Below, piece by piece: positions 18,943 through 27,207 of a DNA stretch of 64,000 bases. The DNA is taken from the NCBI RefSeq assembly GCF_000010345.1, contig NC_009663.1, positions 1,798,001 through 1,862,000 of the forward strand, given 5' to 3'. The DNA comes from Sulfurovum sp. NBC37-1. GTDB taxonomy: Bacteria; Campylobacterota; Campylobacteria; Campylobacterales; Sulfurovaceae. The notes beneath the pieces were generated by a model. That model saw only the letters and a program-made list of their open reading frames with translations, made no database searches and was not told the DNA's origin. Numbering within the stretch: the stretch's first letter is position 1; each line of letters opens with the position of its first letter. The position numbers were made by a program, and so were the translations under genes.

Positions 18943-19014
18943 TTATTTTCCTAATATTGAATTTGTGGTATTGTAACCAAGCAAACTTTAGAGGTGCTTA
19001 GCTTTTTGGTATTT

Positions 19015-20247
19015 TTAACGAATTTGTCCGGAACCGTAAATTTTGAATTTGTAAGTTGTCAATCCTTCTATGCCCATCGGTCCCCGTGCATGGAGCTTAT
19101 TGGTACTGATACCGACCTCCGCACCGAAACCGAAAGCACCGCCATCCGTGAATCGCGTAGAAGCATTCACATAGACCACTGCCGCATCGATACCGTTCAG
19201 AAAGGCTTCCGCAGTAGTAATATTTTCCGTGATGATCGCTTCAGAGTGTCCCGAACCATAACGGACAATATGGTCTATGGCACCCTCGACGCCATCCACT
19301 ACCCTGATATTGAGGATGTTTGCCAGGTATTCCGTATCGAAATCCACTTCCGTTGCCGGTGCTACCTCAATGATCTCCTGCGTTTCGCCACAACCTTTCA
19401 ATTCCGTATGTGCTGCATCAAAAGCTTCTTTCAGCAGAGGCAGTACCTCTTTGGCAATAGCAGTATCGACCAGCAGTGTTTCCATCGCGTTGCAGACACC
19501 CGGTCTCTGTACCTTGGCATTGATGGCAATCCTGATGGCATTCTCCACATTGGCATCTTCATCAATATAGGTATGGCACTGTCCTTTGTCATGCTTGACA
19601 ACAGGAACGGAAGCATTCTCCGAGACATAACGGATGAGCCCCTCTCCTCCACGCGGGACGATAAGATCGACATACTTGTCCATCTTGATCAGTTTTGCCA
19701 CCCCTTCACGCGAGGCATCTGGGATCAGGGAAATGAGTGCTTCAGGCAAACCGTTTTTCTTGAGTACTGCTCTTAGAACCTTTGCAATGGCTTCATTGGA
19801 ATGTTGCGCTTCCTTCCCACCTTTGAGCACACATACATTGGAACTCTTGAAACTCAAAGCTGCCGTATCGGATGTGACATTCGGGCGTGATTCATAAATG
19901 ATGCCGATCACACCGATAGGCACGGAGACCTTCTCGATCTTTAAACCATCCTCTGTTACCCAGCCGTCAAGTACACGGCCTACAGGCTCTTTGAGTGCAG
20001 CTATCTCCTCAACCGCCACTGCCATTCCTTCGACCCTGCTCTCGTCGAGCAGCAGTCTGTCTTTCAGTGCCGGAGTGAGATCGTTTCTGTCCGCATCTTC
20101 CATATCCAGTGCATTGGCTTTGAGTATCTCTGCCGTACTGGCTCTGAGTGCCTGCGCCATCTCTTTGAGTATCCTGTTCTTGTCCGCTCCGCTGATGCCG
20201 GCAAGCACACGGCTTGACGCTTTGGCTTCTTCTAAAAATGCTTCCAT
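19015..20247 (-). CDS. proA: Gamma-glutamyl phosphate reductase
   Basis: Second enzyme of proline synthesis, reducing glutamyl-5-phosphate to the semialdehyde. 410 residues, aldehyde-dehydrogenase fold. The catalytic Cys is in VQRPGVCNAMETLL (about 255), and the family segment YVNASTRFTDGGAFGFGAEVGIST lies near the C-terminus. It is divergent from proC; the kinase gene proB is 16 kb away, so proline genes are dispersed. Confidence 0.95.
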   Translation of the reverse strand: MEAFLEEAKASSRVLAGISGADKNRILKEMAQALRASTAEILKANALDMEDADRNDLTPALKDRLLLDESRVEGMAVAVEEIAALKEPVGRVLDGWVTEDGLKIEKVSVPIGVIGIIYESRPNVTSDTAALSFKSSNVCVLKGGKEAQHSNEAIAKVLRAVLKKNGLPEALISLIPDASREGVAKLIKMDKYVDLIVPRGGEGLIRYVSENASVPVVKHDKGQCHTYIDEDANVENAIRIAINAKVQRPGVCNAMETLLVDTAIAKEVLPLLKEAFDAAHTELKGCGETQEIIEVAPATEVDFDTEYLANILNIRVVDGVEGAIDHIVRYGSGHSEAIITENITTAEAFLNGIDAAVVYVNASTRFTDGGAFGFGAEVGISTNKLHARGPMGIEGLTTYKFKIYGSGQIR

Positions 20248-20278
20248 TTTTTTGATTCCTTATAAAATAATTGCGGTT

Positions 20279-20289
20279 ATTATACCAAA
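20279..20289 (-). promoter_or_regulatory. Promoter -10 for proA
   Basis: The minus strand reads TTTGGTATAAT, a TATAAT with upstream GG, 32 nt before the proA ATG. A close relative of the TTTGGGTATAAT elements. Confidence 0.55.
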
Positions 20290-20305
20290 TAAAGATGTGT
20301 TGGCA

Positions 20306-20318
20306 AACGCACCCTACA
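20306..20318. repeat. Half copy of the intergenic palindrome
   Basis: AACGCACCCTACA matches the right arm of the REP-like family; the left arm is eroded (GTGTTGG). Between the divergent proA and proC promoters. Confidence 0.4.
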
Positions 20319-20329
20319 ATTTTATGTGT

Positions 20330-20335
20330 TATAAT
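20330..20335 (+). promoter_or_regulatory. Promoter -10 for proC
   Basis: TGTTATAATTG contains a TATAAT with TG one base upstream of the ideal extended position, 26 nt before the proC start. No clear -35. Confidence 0.5.
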
Positions 20336-20360
20336 TGATCCAATTTAATCTAAGTGAGTT

Positions 20361-21122
20361 ATGATGCAAACAATCACATTCATTGGTAACGGCAATATGG
20401 CGCTGAGTATCGCCAAAGGCCTCAAAGGAAAATACAATATCGAAGTAGTAGGCAGAGAGATGGAGAAGCTCGACCGTTTCGAATCCGGTCTTGAGAGCCG
20501 GATCGACAAATATCTTCTCGATGGTTTCGATATAACGGATAGAACCGTTCTGCTCTGTGTCAAACCTGCCAATGTCGAAGAGGTTGGGAAACAACTTAAA
20601 GGAAAGGCCAGAGTACTCTTCTCTGTTCTTGCAGGAACTTCGTTGGAGAAACTGAAAAAACATATTAAAAGCAAAGCGGTCGTCAGGGCTATGCCGAACC
20701 TCGCCGCCAGTGTCGGTGCCTCTATGACCACACTGACAGGAGACCACCGCTTCCAAAGAGAGGCGGAATCCCTCCTTGGCGCCGTAGGTGATACTCTCTG
20801 GCTCAATTCTGAAAAAGAGATAGATATTGCCACGGCACTGGCCGGTTCCGGACCTGCCTATCTCGCGCTCGTTGCAGAAGCACTGGCCGACGGTGCAGTC
20901 AAGCAGGGTCTTAAAAGAGAAGATGCCATGGCTGCCATGCGTGGACTCTTCAACGGATTTGGAAAACTGATCCAGGAGGTACACCCAGCTTTGCTGAAGG
21001 ATGGCGTGATGAGCCCCGGAGGCACAACTGCCGCAGGTTACGGGGCACTGGAAGAGGGCAATGTACGCTCTGCCTGTATGGATGCTATTGAAGAGGCATA
21101 TAAGCGGGCCAAAGAGTTATAA
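20361..21122 (+). CDS. proC: Pyrroline-5-carboxylate reductase
   Basis: Last step of proline synthesis. 253 residues; N-terminal Rossmann motif FIGNGNMALSIA, and the C-terminal family signature SPGGTTAAGYGALEEG. The start is one of two adjacent ATGs (20361 or 20364). Single gene, divergent from proA, followed by a composite hairpin region. The N-terminal part has only VGREMEKLDRF in place of the usual longer dinucleotide-binding loop, so cofactor preference cannot be judged. Confidence 0.93.
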   Translation: MMQTITFIGNGNMALSIAKGLKGKYNIEVVGREMEKLDRFESGLESRIDKYLLDGFDITDRTVLLCVKPANVEEVGKQLKGKARVLFSVLAGTSLEKLKKHIKSKAVVRAMPNLAASVGASMTTLTGDHRFQREAESLLGAVGDTLWLNSEKEIDIATALAGSGPAYLALVAEALADGAVKQGLKREDAMAAMRGLFNGFGKLIQEVHPALLKDGVMSPGGTTAAGYGALEEGNVRSACMDAIEEAYKRAKEL

Positions 21123-21150
21123 TATTTCCATGCATAGCATGGGATTTGCG

Positions 21151-21247
21151 TAGGGTGCTGTCTCCCGACGGCACCATTCTATCTATGAACGATGGCGCAT
21201 ATATCACCAATTTGATTTTATTGGTGCTGTGAGGGCACAGCACCCTA
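21151..21247. repeat. Composite stem-loop region between proC and cpoB
   Basis: Two variant palindromes in opposite orientation: GGTGCTGTC-TCCC-GACGGCACC (21154-21175) and GGTGCTGTG-AGGG-CACAGCACC (21223-21244). The outer flanks TAGGGTGCTGT and ACAGCACCCTA can also pair with each other across the whole region. A third stem, CACCAA/TTGGTG, lies inside. This resembles a paired REP (BIME-like) arrangement and separates two convergent genes. Confidence 0.7.
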
Positions 21248-21277
21248 CTTTTCCACGATATAGAAACGGAACAAACC

Positions 21278-22129
21278 TTACAACTTCTTCAATCTATCCT
21301 TGGCGATCTTTGCACTTTTTTTACCACTGTAATTCTCTATGATATTCTTATAAAAAGCTCTTGCCTGTTCCTTCTCTCCTGTCTTCTCCAGAGAAATACC
21401 GGTATGAAGCAGCAAGGTATCAATATAACTTGCCTGGTCGTACAGACCTGCACTCTTTTTAAAGTAGAAAATCGCATCGTCATACTTTTTTGTATAATAG
21501 GCAATCTCTCCCAGATAATAGTTGGATGCAGCAGGCTTGTAGCCTTTTGAATCGGTAATGGTAAAACGTTTCTTCGCTTCGTTGTAACGCTTCTTGTTAA
21601 AAAGCCTGACCCCTTCACTGTACAGTTTGGCATTGGAACTTTTTCCAAGAGACTCACTGTCTGTTGACTTAGTGCTTTTCTCTTTTTTAGGGGCAACGTA
21701 ATTTCCTTTTCCCTTGAGGATCCGCTGCAGTTCTTCTTTACTCACATAATTTTCATTGATCTGATCGATCATTGCGCCAAGTTCTTTGAGAAGTGCCGTA
21801 TTATCCGTACTGGACGTATTTGTCTGTGTCTGCTGCAGTCTTCCCGGGGCCTGAAGTTCATTGATGGTAATACTCATCCCTTCGACCAGGGAGGAGAGAC
21901 CATCCACACGTTCTTCAAGTTCTGCAATCCGACGTTTGAGTCGGACGATGTTATCCCTGTTCTCTGTAATCACTACCTTGGCCGATTTTCTACCGCGGCT
22001 GCTGTAACCGTCATCATAGCTTGGTGCACTGTCACGGTAACCATAGACCGATGGCTCTGCCATCAGCATACCCATTCCTACAAAAACAAACAGGACAAAA
22101 GAAAAAAATAGCTTGCTGTATCTCATCAC
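21278..22129 (-). CDS. cpoB: Tol-Pal system protein CpoB (YbgF)
   Basis: Periplasmic protein that coordinates Tol-Pal constriction with peptidoglycan synthesis. 283 residues: a signal peptide (1-24), an N-terminal coiled coil (about 50-85, with IVRLKRRIAELEERVDGLSS), a low-complexity linker, and three TPR repeats from about 165 to the end. It starts 3 nt after pal. Length and architecture fit the family. Confidence 0.9.
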   Translation of the reverse strand: MMRYSKLFFSFVLFVFVGMGMLMAEPSVYGYRDSAPSYDDGYSSRGRKSAKVVITENRDNIVRLKRRIAELEERVDGLSSLVEGMSITINELQAPGRLQQTQTNTSSTDNTALLKELGAMIDQINENYVSKEELQRILKGKGNYVAPKKEKSTKSTDSESLGKSSNAKLYSEGVRLFNKKRYNEAKKRFTITDSKGYKPAASNYYLGEIAYYTKKYDDAIFYFKKSAGLYDQASYIDTLLLHTGISLEKTGEKEQARAFYKNIIENYSGKKSAKIAKDRLKKL

Positions 22130-22132
22130 AGC

Positions 22133-22651
22133 TTACCTTGCCAACCTGAGGTCGACTCTTCTGTTCCTTGCATAACAGCTGTCCGTCGGAGAAGAACATA
22201 CCGGGTTGCTCTCACCGTAGCTCACCATGACCATTCTTGCCGTATCAACCCCTTCGGCACGCAAAGCATCTTTGACCGCTTTGGCACGCTTAAGTCCCAG
22301 TGCATAGTTGTACTCATCGGTACCGAACTCGTCACAGTTACCCTCTACCTTTATTTTCCCTGATGTTTGGGCCGCTCTGGAGGCATCAGCCGAGATCTTG
22401 CTCTGCATTGCTCCCGATATACTGTAGTCATCAAAAGTAAAATAAACAGAAGTAAAGCCGTCGGCACTGCTGTTGCCCAAACTTCCTCCAGCTCCGTTTT
22501 CATCGACCGTAACGGTATCACCGGTGATCTCTGTAGCATCCGTAAAGTTGTTCTTGCCGCCTGAGCCACCCAGTGTCGGTGCCGTCTGTCCGCAACCGCT
22601 TAAAAGCAATACTGCCAATGCTGCTGCTGTCAATAATGTCTGTTTTATCAC
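22133..22651 (-). CDS. pal: Peptidoglycan-associated lipoprotein
   Basis: Outer-membrane lipoprotein that binds peptidoglycan and TolB. 172 residues with lipobox LLLSGC (Cys20), a Gly/Asn/Asp-rich linker, and an OmpA-like C-terminal domain (about 70-172) with EGNCDEFGTDEYNYALGLKR and RRVDLRLAR. Equivalent to Omp18 of Campylobacter. It lies between tolB and cpoB on the same strand. Confidence 0.95.
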   Translation of the reverse strand: MIKQTLLTAAALAVLLLSGCGQTAPTLGGSGGKNNFTDATEITGDTVTVDENGAGGSLGNSSADGFTSVYFTFDDYSISGAMQSKISADASRAAQTSGKIKVEGNCDEFGTDEYNYALGLKRAKAVKDALRAEGVDTARMVMVSYGESNPVCSSPTDSCYARNRRVDLRLAR

Positions 22652-22678
22652 ATGCTATCCTTTTTCTGATCTCTTATC

Positions 22679-23917
22679 TTACCAATCAATCGATTGTATC
22701 TTTCTGCCACCCAGAGGGAAAAGCAGACTCTGTGAACTTCCCAGGTTGATGTAACCTATCGAAGAGCTGTTGCCGTTTTGTTTAATATACAATATTACCG
22801 ACCCATCTGTTGAAAAACGGGGAAACTGGTTGCTGCCTGTAGTCGTAAGCGGCCGAGAACTGCCTCCATTGGCAGAGGTCAGATAGAGATTGAACCTGTT
22901 ACCCCCAAAGGCATTGTTACCCTCCCTACTGCAATAGATGATCTTGTTACCGTGTGCATCGACTGCATTGTTGTTGCGGCCATGGAAGACCACCTGCTGT
23001 ACCGCTGCGGAGTTAATGGATTTCTTGAAGATATTCGCATACCCGAGCCGGTTGGAAACAAAAACAATCTGACTGCCGTTGCCAAGATATTTTCCGTTGA
23101 CATCAATACCGTTGAATTTCGTTACCCTTGTCTTGGAACCTGTAAAGAGGCTCATCTCGTAGATATCCGGCTGTCCTTCGGGAGACATAGTCAGGAGCAT
23201 TTTGCTTCCATCAGGACTGACATCAGAACAGACAATCATTCCCTCAGAAGAAGCTACTTTACTTTTCGAACCGGTATAGATATTGATCTTGTTCAGTGTC
23301 GGGATCAGCCCTGCATAGGACGTGTAGTAGAAACTCTTCTGCGCACTGTCCGCCCATTTGGGGAAAAGGTTCAACCCTCCTCTGATGATCACTTTCTGAT
23401 AGGTGAAGGTATAATCTGCCAGTAGGATCTCACTACGTTTGGGTGCAGTATATCTGGAGAAAACAACATATCGGTTAATCCAGCCGATATCCGGGTACTT
23501 CAGCACTCTGTTGATGTCATAGACCGCTTTGTGAACCAGGAAAGGCATTTTACTGCTGTTTTGGATGGCATAGCTTTTCTCGAAAATTTGAGAGCCGTCC
23601 GACGCTTTCAGAAGACGTATCTCAAGTTTCACACCGTTTGCTTGTGTAAAGCGGTATTTTACGATATATTCTTTGCTTTTGAGGTTTGGTGCAATGAACC
23701 CGGAGGAAAAATTACTTTTGTACAGGCTGCTGTCGGCAAGAAAGTGGCCGGAGATCTTGAAGTCCGAAAGCAGTATTTTGAAAAGTTTGCCGTTGCTGAC
23801 AGATGAACCGTCGACCAATGCAATACGCGAACGATGTTCAACATCTTTTTCGATTTTCATGGAGGCATCAACAGCAAAAAGGTGTATGGAAAACAGCAGG
23901 ATCAAAAGATATCTCAA
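22679..23917 (-). CDS. tolB: Tol-Pal translocation protein TolB
   Basis: Periplasmic beta-propeller that links TolA and Pal. 412 residues from the TTG at 23915-23917, chosen because AAAGGA lies 6 nt before it and it gives a clean signal peptide (L-RYLLILLFSIHLFAVDAS). The longer ATG-started frame would begin upstream of the palindrome and promoter. An N-terminal alpha/beta domain (about 20-135) is followed by WD40-like TolB repeats such as VSPDGSKMLLTMSPEGQPDIY. In this genome tolB is cut off from tolQRA by the opposite-strand amrAB genes, so it needs its own promoter. Confidence 0.9.
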   Translation of the reverse strand: MRYLLILLFSIHLFAVDASMKIEKDVEHRSRIALVDGSSVSNGKLFKILLSDFKISGHFLADSSLYKSNFSSGFIAPNLKSKEYIVKYRFTQANGVKLEIRLLKASDGSQIFEKSYAIQNSSKMPFLVHKAVYDINRVLKYPDIGWINRYVVFSRYTAPKRSEILLADYTFTYQKVIIRGGLNLFPKWADSAQKSFYYTSYAGLIPTLNKINIYTGSKSKVASSEGMIVCSDVSPDGSKMLLTMSPEGQPDIYEMSLFTGSKTRVTKFNGIDVNGKYLGNGSQIVFVSNRLGYANIFKKSINSAAVQQVVFHGRNNNAVDAHGNKIIYCSREGNNAFGGNRFNLYLTSANGGSSRPLTTTGSNQFPRFSTDGSVILYIKQNGNSSSIGYINLGSSQSLLFPLGGRKIQSIDW

Positions 23918-23934
23918 AGGTATTCCTTTAGCAA

Positions 23935-23950
23935 TATTACACGTGTAATA
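23935..23950. promoter_or_regulatory. Perfect 16-bp palindrome upstream of tolB (operator or parS-like)
   Basis: TATTACACGTGTAATA is perfectly symmetric and starts 18 nt before the tolB TTG. It matches the widespread parS consensus TGTTNCACGTGNAACA at every position except the second base of each half-site. It could be an operator for the new tolB/amrA divergent promoter region or a ParB binding site; parAB lies 9 kb away. Confidence 0.5.
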
Positions 23951-24076
23951 GTATTTAATAGTGCATTGTATCAAGGCAGACTTAAAATCTTCATTAATTA
24001 ATATTAAGGGAAAATTTTAACCGGTTTTTTGGTTATTCTTTTTATGTTAAAATAAAAAAAAGGAAGGAGTCGACTT

Positions 24077-24631
24077 ATGCAAGAAGTACTGATAGGACTG
24101 GCAAAAGCCGCTATACTCGTGGCACTTAATCAGCCTGAGAATTTTGACCTGGAAGGTGCACTGAAAAAATACCCGGAGCTGCTGGAAAATGGAGCTGCTT
24201 TCGTGACCATTAACAAAAGGGCCAATGACCAGCTTCGTGGATGTATAGGATCTCTGCAGGCATATCGTCCGCTTTACAAGGATATCATCGCCAATGCGCA
24301 GGCAGCAGCCCTGCATGACCCACGTTTCCCACCAATGACCCCTGAGGAGCTGAAAGATATCAAAATAGAGGTTTCCATCCTCTCAGAACCCAAACCGCTG
24401 CAGTACAGTGATATTGAAGACCTCAGAAGCAAGATCGTTCCCATGAAGGACGGTGTTGTCCTTCGCTACGACGGCTACCAAGCCACCTACCTGCCGCAGG
24501 TCTGGGAACAGTTGCCAAACTTTGATGCTTTCTTCTCCTCTTTATGCATGAAAGCGGGACTACCGGGTGACTGTCTCAAGCACCATCCCGATATCGAGGT
24601 CTATCATGTCACCAAGTATGAGGAGGAGTGA
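24077..24631 (+). CDS. amrA: AMMECR1 domain protein (AmmeMemoRadiSam system protein A)
   Basis: AMMECR1-family protein of 184 residues, one component of the three-gene AmmeMemoRadiSam system. Family features are visible: FVTINKRANDQLRGCIGS (the LRGCIG motif, about 52-58), the NAQAAALHDPRFPPMTPEEL segment, and VLRYDGYQATYLPQVWEQLP near the C-terminus. A strong ribosome-binding site (AGGAAGGAG) lies 8 nt before the ATG. The stop overlaps the next gene. The biochemical role is not established; family evidence points to a redox or tRNA/protein modification function. It is inserted on the opposite strand within the Tol operon. Confidence 0.9.
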   Translation: MQEVLIGLAKAAILVALNQPENFDLEGALKKYPELLENGAAFVTINKRANDQLRGCIGSLQAYRPLYKDIIANAQAAALHDPRFPPMTPEELKDIKIEVSILSEPKPLQYSDIEDLRSKIVPMKDGVVLRYDGYQATYLPQVWEQLPNFDAFFSSLCMKAGLPGDCLKHHPDIEVYHVTKYEEE

Positions 24632-25452
24632 TGCCCCAGGGCATACGAAAAGCCGCCGTTGCCGGCTCTTTCTATCCTGAGAGATGCAGAGAGATCAGAC
24701 GTTACATCCGGGAATTCAATGCAGCTTTTGACAGGCTCTCCATCAAAAAAGAGATACTTGATATCAGACCTGGAGCCATCATTGTTCCCCATGCCGGCTA
24801 TATTTACAGCGGTTTCACCGCCAACTTCGCCTACCGGTTTCTGAAACACACGAAACCCAAACGCATCATCGTCATCGGTCCGAGCCATCATTACTACTTC
24901 AAAGGCATCTCTGCTGGTCATTTTGAAAATTTTGAAACACCCTGCGGGGAGATTGAGATAGACAACCCCTATCTTTTCGCGCTGGCCAAAGAGTTCAACA
25001 TAGGTTTCGACCCAAAAGCACATGAAAAAGAGCATTCGACCGAAGTGCAGATGCCCTTCATTCAGCACTACTTTCCAAAAGCAAAAGTCATCGAACTTGT
25101 GTATGGTGATGTTCCCGCCAAAGAGCTTGCGCTCATCATTACTGCCCTGCTCAAGAACCCGGACAATGCCGTCGTCATCAGCTCGGACCTGAGCCATTTC
25201 TATCCTCTTGAAAAAGCAGAAAAGCTGGACAGGAACTGCCTCAGAGCCGTGGTAAAACTTGATATGAATGAATTAAAAGGGTGCGAAGCCTGCGGAATCA
25301 CAGGTATTACAGCCATGATACTTGCGGCAAGAAAACTCGGTTTATCCTCAAAACTGTTGGATTACAGTACTTCTGCCAAAACAACGCATGATGAAAGTTC
25401 GGTTGTGGGGTATATGTCGGCGATATTTTACTATCCCGATAAAAAGCATTAA
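24631..25452 (+). CDS. amrB: Memo-family protein (AmmeMemoRadiSam system protein B)
   Basis: Memo-like protein of about 273 residues with the class III extradiol dioxygenase-like fold. Putative metal ligands are in VPHAGYIYSG, GPSHHYYF and KGCEACGITG; STEVQMPFIQHYF and SSDLSHFYPL are also typical. I take the ATG at 24631, which overlaps the amrA stop (TGATG) with AGGAGG just upstream. The gene converges with tolA, overlapping it by 4 nt. The radical-SAM third component (AmrS) is not in this window. Confidence 0.9.
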   Translation: MPQGIRKAAVAGSFYPERCREIRRYIREFNAAFDRLSIKKEILDIRPGAIIVPHAGYIYSGFTANFAYRFLKHTKPKRIIVIGPSHHYYFKGISAGHFENFETPCGEIEIDNPYLFALAKEFNIGFDPKAHEKEHSTEVQMPFIQHYFPKAKVIELVYGDVPAKELALIITALLKNPDNAVVISSDLSHFYPLEKAEKLDRNCLRAVVKLDMNELKGCEACGITGITAMILAARKLGLSSKLLDYSTSAKTTHDESSVVGYMSAIFYYPDKKH

Positions 25453-26243
25453 TCCTTTGCTATGAACTCCGCTTTAAACTTATAGGTCCGTCCTGCATTA
25501 TGCGGACCGAATCCGGTCTCCTGTAACTGTTCAAGGAATTCCTTCAAACCACGGTTGAAAGGAGGAATGTTGGATTGCGATACGATACGGAACTTGAAAA
25601 AACCACTTGGCTCGATATAAAGGATCACAGTAGCTTTCTCTCCTGCAAAATCACTCTGTGCCGGCCAATCCTCAAGCATTCTCTGCACATGGGCAAAATA
25701 GGCATTCTCGACACCTTTGTCACTCTTTCTGTCCGACTGAAGGGAAGCATTGATACGTTCACTTGCACTCATGCTACTGACTTTTATCAGGTCGTTCTTT
25801 GGCTTCGTTTTGATCGGTTTGTCAGAAACCTGTATATTCAGTTTTTTCTTTTTGCTTGTTTTCACATTCTTGAACAGGTCCCTGGCCTTCCTTTTGGGCT
25901 TGGTGGCATTGATATCTTTTTTCTTGACGATCTTTTTTTTGACCACCTTCTCTTTGATCACTTTTTTTTTGGATATTTTCTTGCTTTTCGATTTTCTTTT
26001 TGGCTTGGGCTTAGGTTTTGGTTTTGGTTTTGGTTTTGACTTCTTTATAGCTTTCTTTTTGGGAGCAGTTAGCTTTTTTGGTGAAGCGAGTGCAACCTGT
26101 ATACGTTTTTCATTTTTTTTAACAAAATGCTCTTTTTGGGTTTCATCACGCGTATTGAAATAGAATATCAGCAAACCAATAATGATGAAGTATGCAACAA
26201 AAGCCAATACCCCGGAGATAACTGTAGAGGTTTGTTTTATCAT
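25449..26243 (-). CDS. tolA: TolA/TonB-like energy transducer
   Basis: Inner-membrane protein that carries proton-motive-force energy from TolQR to TolB-Pal. 264 residues: one N-terminal transmembrane helix (about 8-28), a long Lys/Pro-rich extended region (about 50-160) with a PKPKPKPKPKPK run encoded by a GGTTTT hexamer repeat (plus-strand view), and a C-terminal TonB/TolA-like domain (about 180-264). It overlaps the tolR stop by 4 nt and converges on amrB. TonB and TolA are hard to tell apart by sequence; the operon favours TolA. Confidence 0.82.
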   Translation of the reverse strand: MIKQTSTVISGVLAFVAYFIIIGLLIFYFNTRDETQKEHFVKKNEKRIQVALASPKKLTAPKKKAIKKSKPKPKPKPKPKPKRKSKSKKISKKKVIKEKVVKKKIVKKKDINATKPKRKARDLFKNVKTSKKKKLNIQVSDKPIKTKPKNDLIKVSSMSASERINASLQSDRKSDKGVENAYFAHVQRMLEDWPAQSDFAGEKATVILYIEPSGFFKFRIVSQSNIPPFNRGLKEFLEQLQETGFGPHNAGRTYKFKAEFIAKD

Positions 26244-26626
26244 AATGTTATCAGGGAGACCTTCTCGAAGCCCGCAGCTTTGACACTTTTGAGAAGATAC
26301 ATCACATCTTTATATTTGAGCTGTTCGTCTGCACGGATGTATACTTCCGAGTTCTTGTCTATTTTAGCTGATTTATTGACAAAATCATCTGCAAAAGTAT
26401 CCAAGGCATAGGTATCGTTGTTCAGGTAGATCTTCCGTTTTTTATCCATTCTGATCGTCAATGTTCTGGGCTTGTTTACTTTGACGGTTTTGGAGCCCTG
26501 GGGAAGGTCGATCTGTTCCTGAAAATTAATAGTAGGTGCAGTGATCATCAGGATGGCCATGAGGACCAGCATGACATCCACCAGCGGTGTGATGTTCAGA
26601 TCCGGGTTATCATCCCATGAAAACAT
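26240..26626 (-). CDS. tolR: TolR/ExbD-family proton channel subunit
   Basis: Small membrane protein of 128 residues with one N-terminal transmembrane helix containing the functional Asp (DLNITPLVDVMLVLMAILMI) and a periplasmic domain. It couples proton flow through TolQ to TolA. It sits between tolQ (7 nt gap) and tolA (4 nt overlap). ExbD and TolR share this architecture; context in the Tol cluster decides. Confidence 0.9.
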   Translation of the reverse strand: MFSWDDNPDLNITPLVDVMLVLMAILMITAPTINFQEQIDLPQGSKTVKVNKPRTLTIRMDKKRKIYLNNDTYALDTFADDFVNKSAKIDKNSEVYIRADEQLKYKDVMYLLKSVKAAGFEKVSLITL

Positions 26627-26633
26627 ACGCTTC

Positions 26634-27206
26634 TCACTCCTCTACCTGAGAGAGGATCACTTCGGACTGTGAAGAGAGAAGAGAGGAAAGTTCATAAGCT
26701 TTACGCTTCAAAATCAGATGAAAGGTATAAGCGAAGATCGCAACAGCGATACCAGCCGCCGTAGCAATGAGTGCCTCAGCGATGGCAGGAGCAACGACTG
26801 AGAGTGATGCGCTGGACTGATCTCCCAACTTGGAAAATGTTTCAAGTATACCGATGACCGTACCGAACAGTCCTATGAAAGGCGCAGTCGATGCAATAAT
26901 GGAGAGCCAGGTAAGCCCTTTGGTCGAAACACGTATGGCATCAGAGGCCGCTGCTTCAAGAATGGCTTTGTTGGGGGTATTTACACGGCTCAGATAAGTA
27001 AAAATAAGTGAATTGCTCATCACTGATTTTGACTGACCTGAATAGAGTGATTTAAGTGATCTCGCTTCTGATTTGATACGGGAGTTCAAGATGTAGTATC
27101 TGTCCAGGAATACCCAGAATGTTACTATAAAGTAAACCGAAAGCAACAGCAGAACGAAAATAGTGATCGCACTGCTGTTAATGAAATAATCCAGGAGAGA
27201 TCCCAA
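26634..27206 (-). CDS. tolQ: TolQ/ExbB-family proton channel subunit
   Basis: Polytopic inner-membrane protein, 190 residues from the TTG at 27204-27206 (L-GSLLDYFINSSAI). The frame continues upstream inside atpC, but a GGAAAG sequence 9 nt before this TTG and the family length support the short start. Three transmembrane helices are visible at about 10-30, 95-115 and 145-165, with the conserved IASTAPFIGLFGTVIGIL and APAIAEALIATAAGIAVAI segments. It starts one base after the atpC stop, so tol expression is tied to the ATP synthase operon. Confidence 0.88.
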   Translation of the reverse strand: MGSLLDYFINSSAITIFVLLLLSVYFIVTFWVFLDRYYILNSRIKSEARSLKSLYSGQSKSVMSNSLIFTYLSRVNTPNKAILEAAASDAIRVSTKGLTWLSIIASTAPFIGLFGTVIGILETFSKLGDQSSASLSVVAPAIAEALIATAAGIAVAIFAYTFHLILKRKAYELSSLLSSQSEVILSQVEE

Positions 27207-27207
27207 T

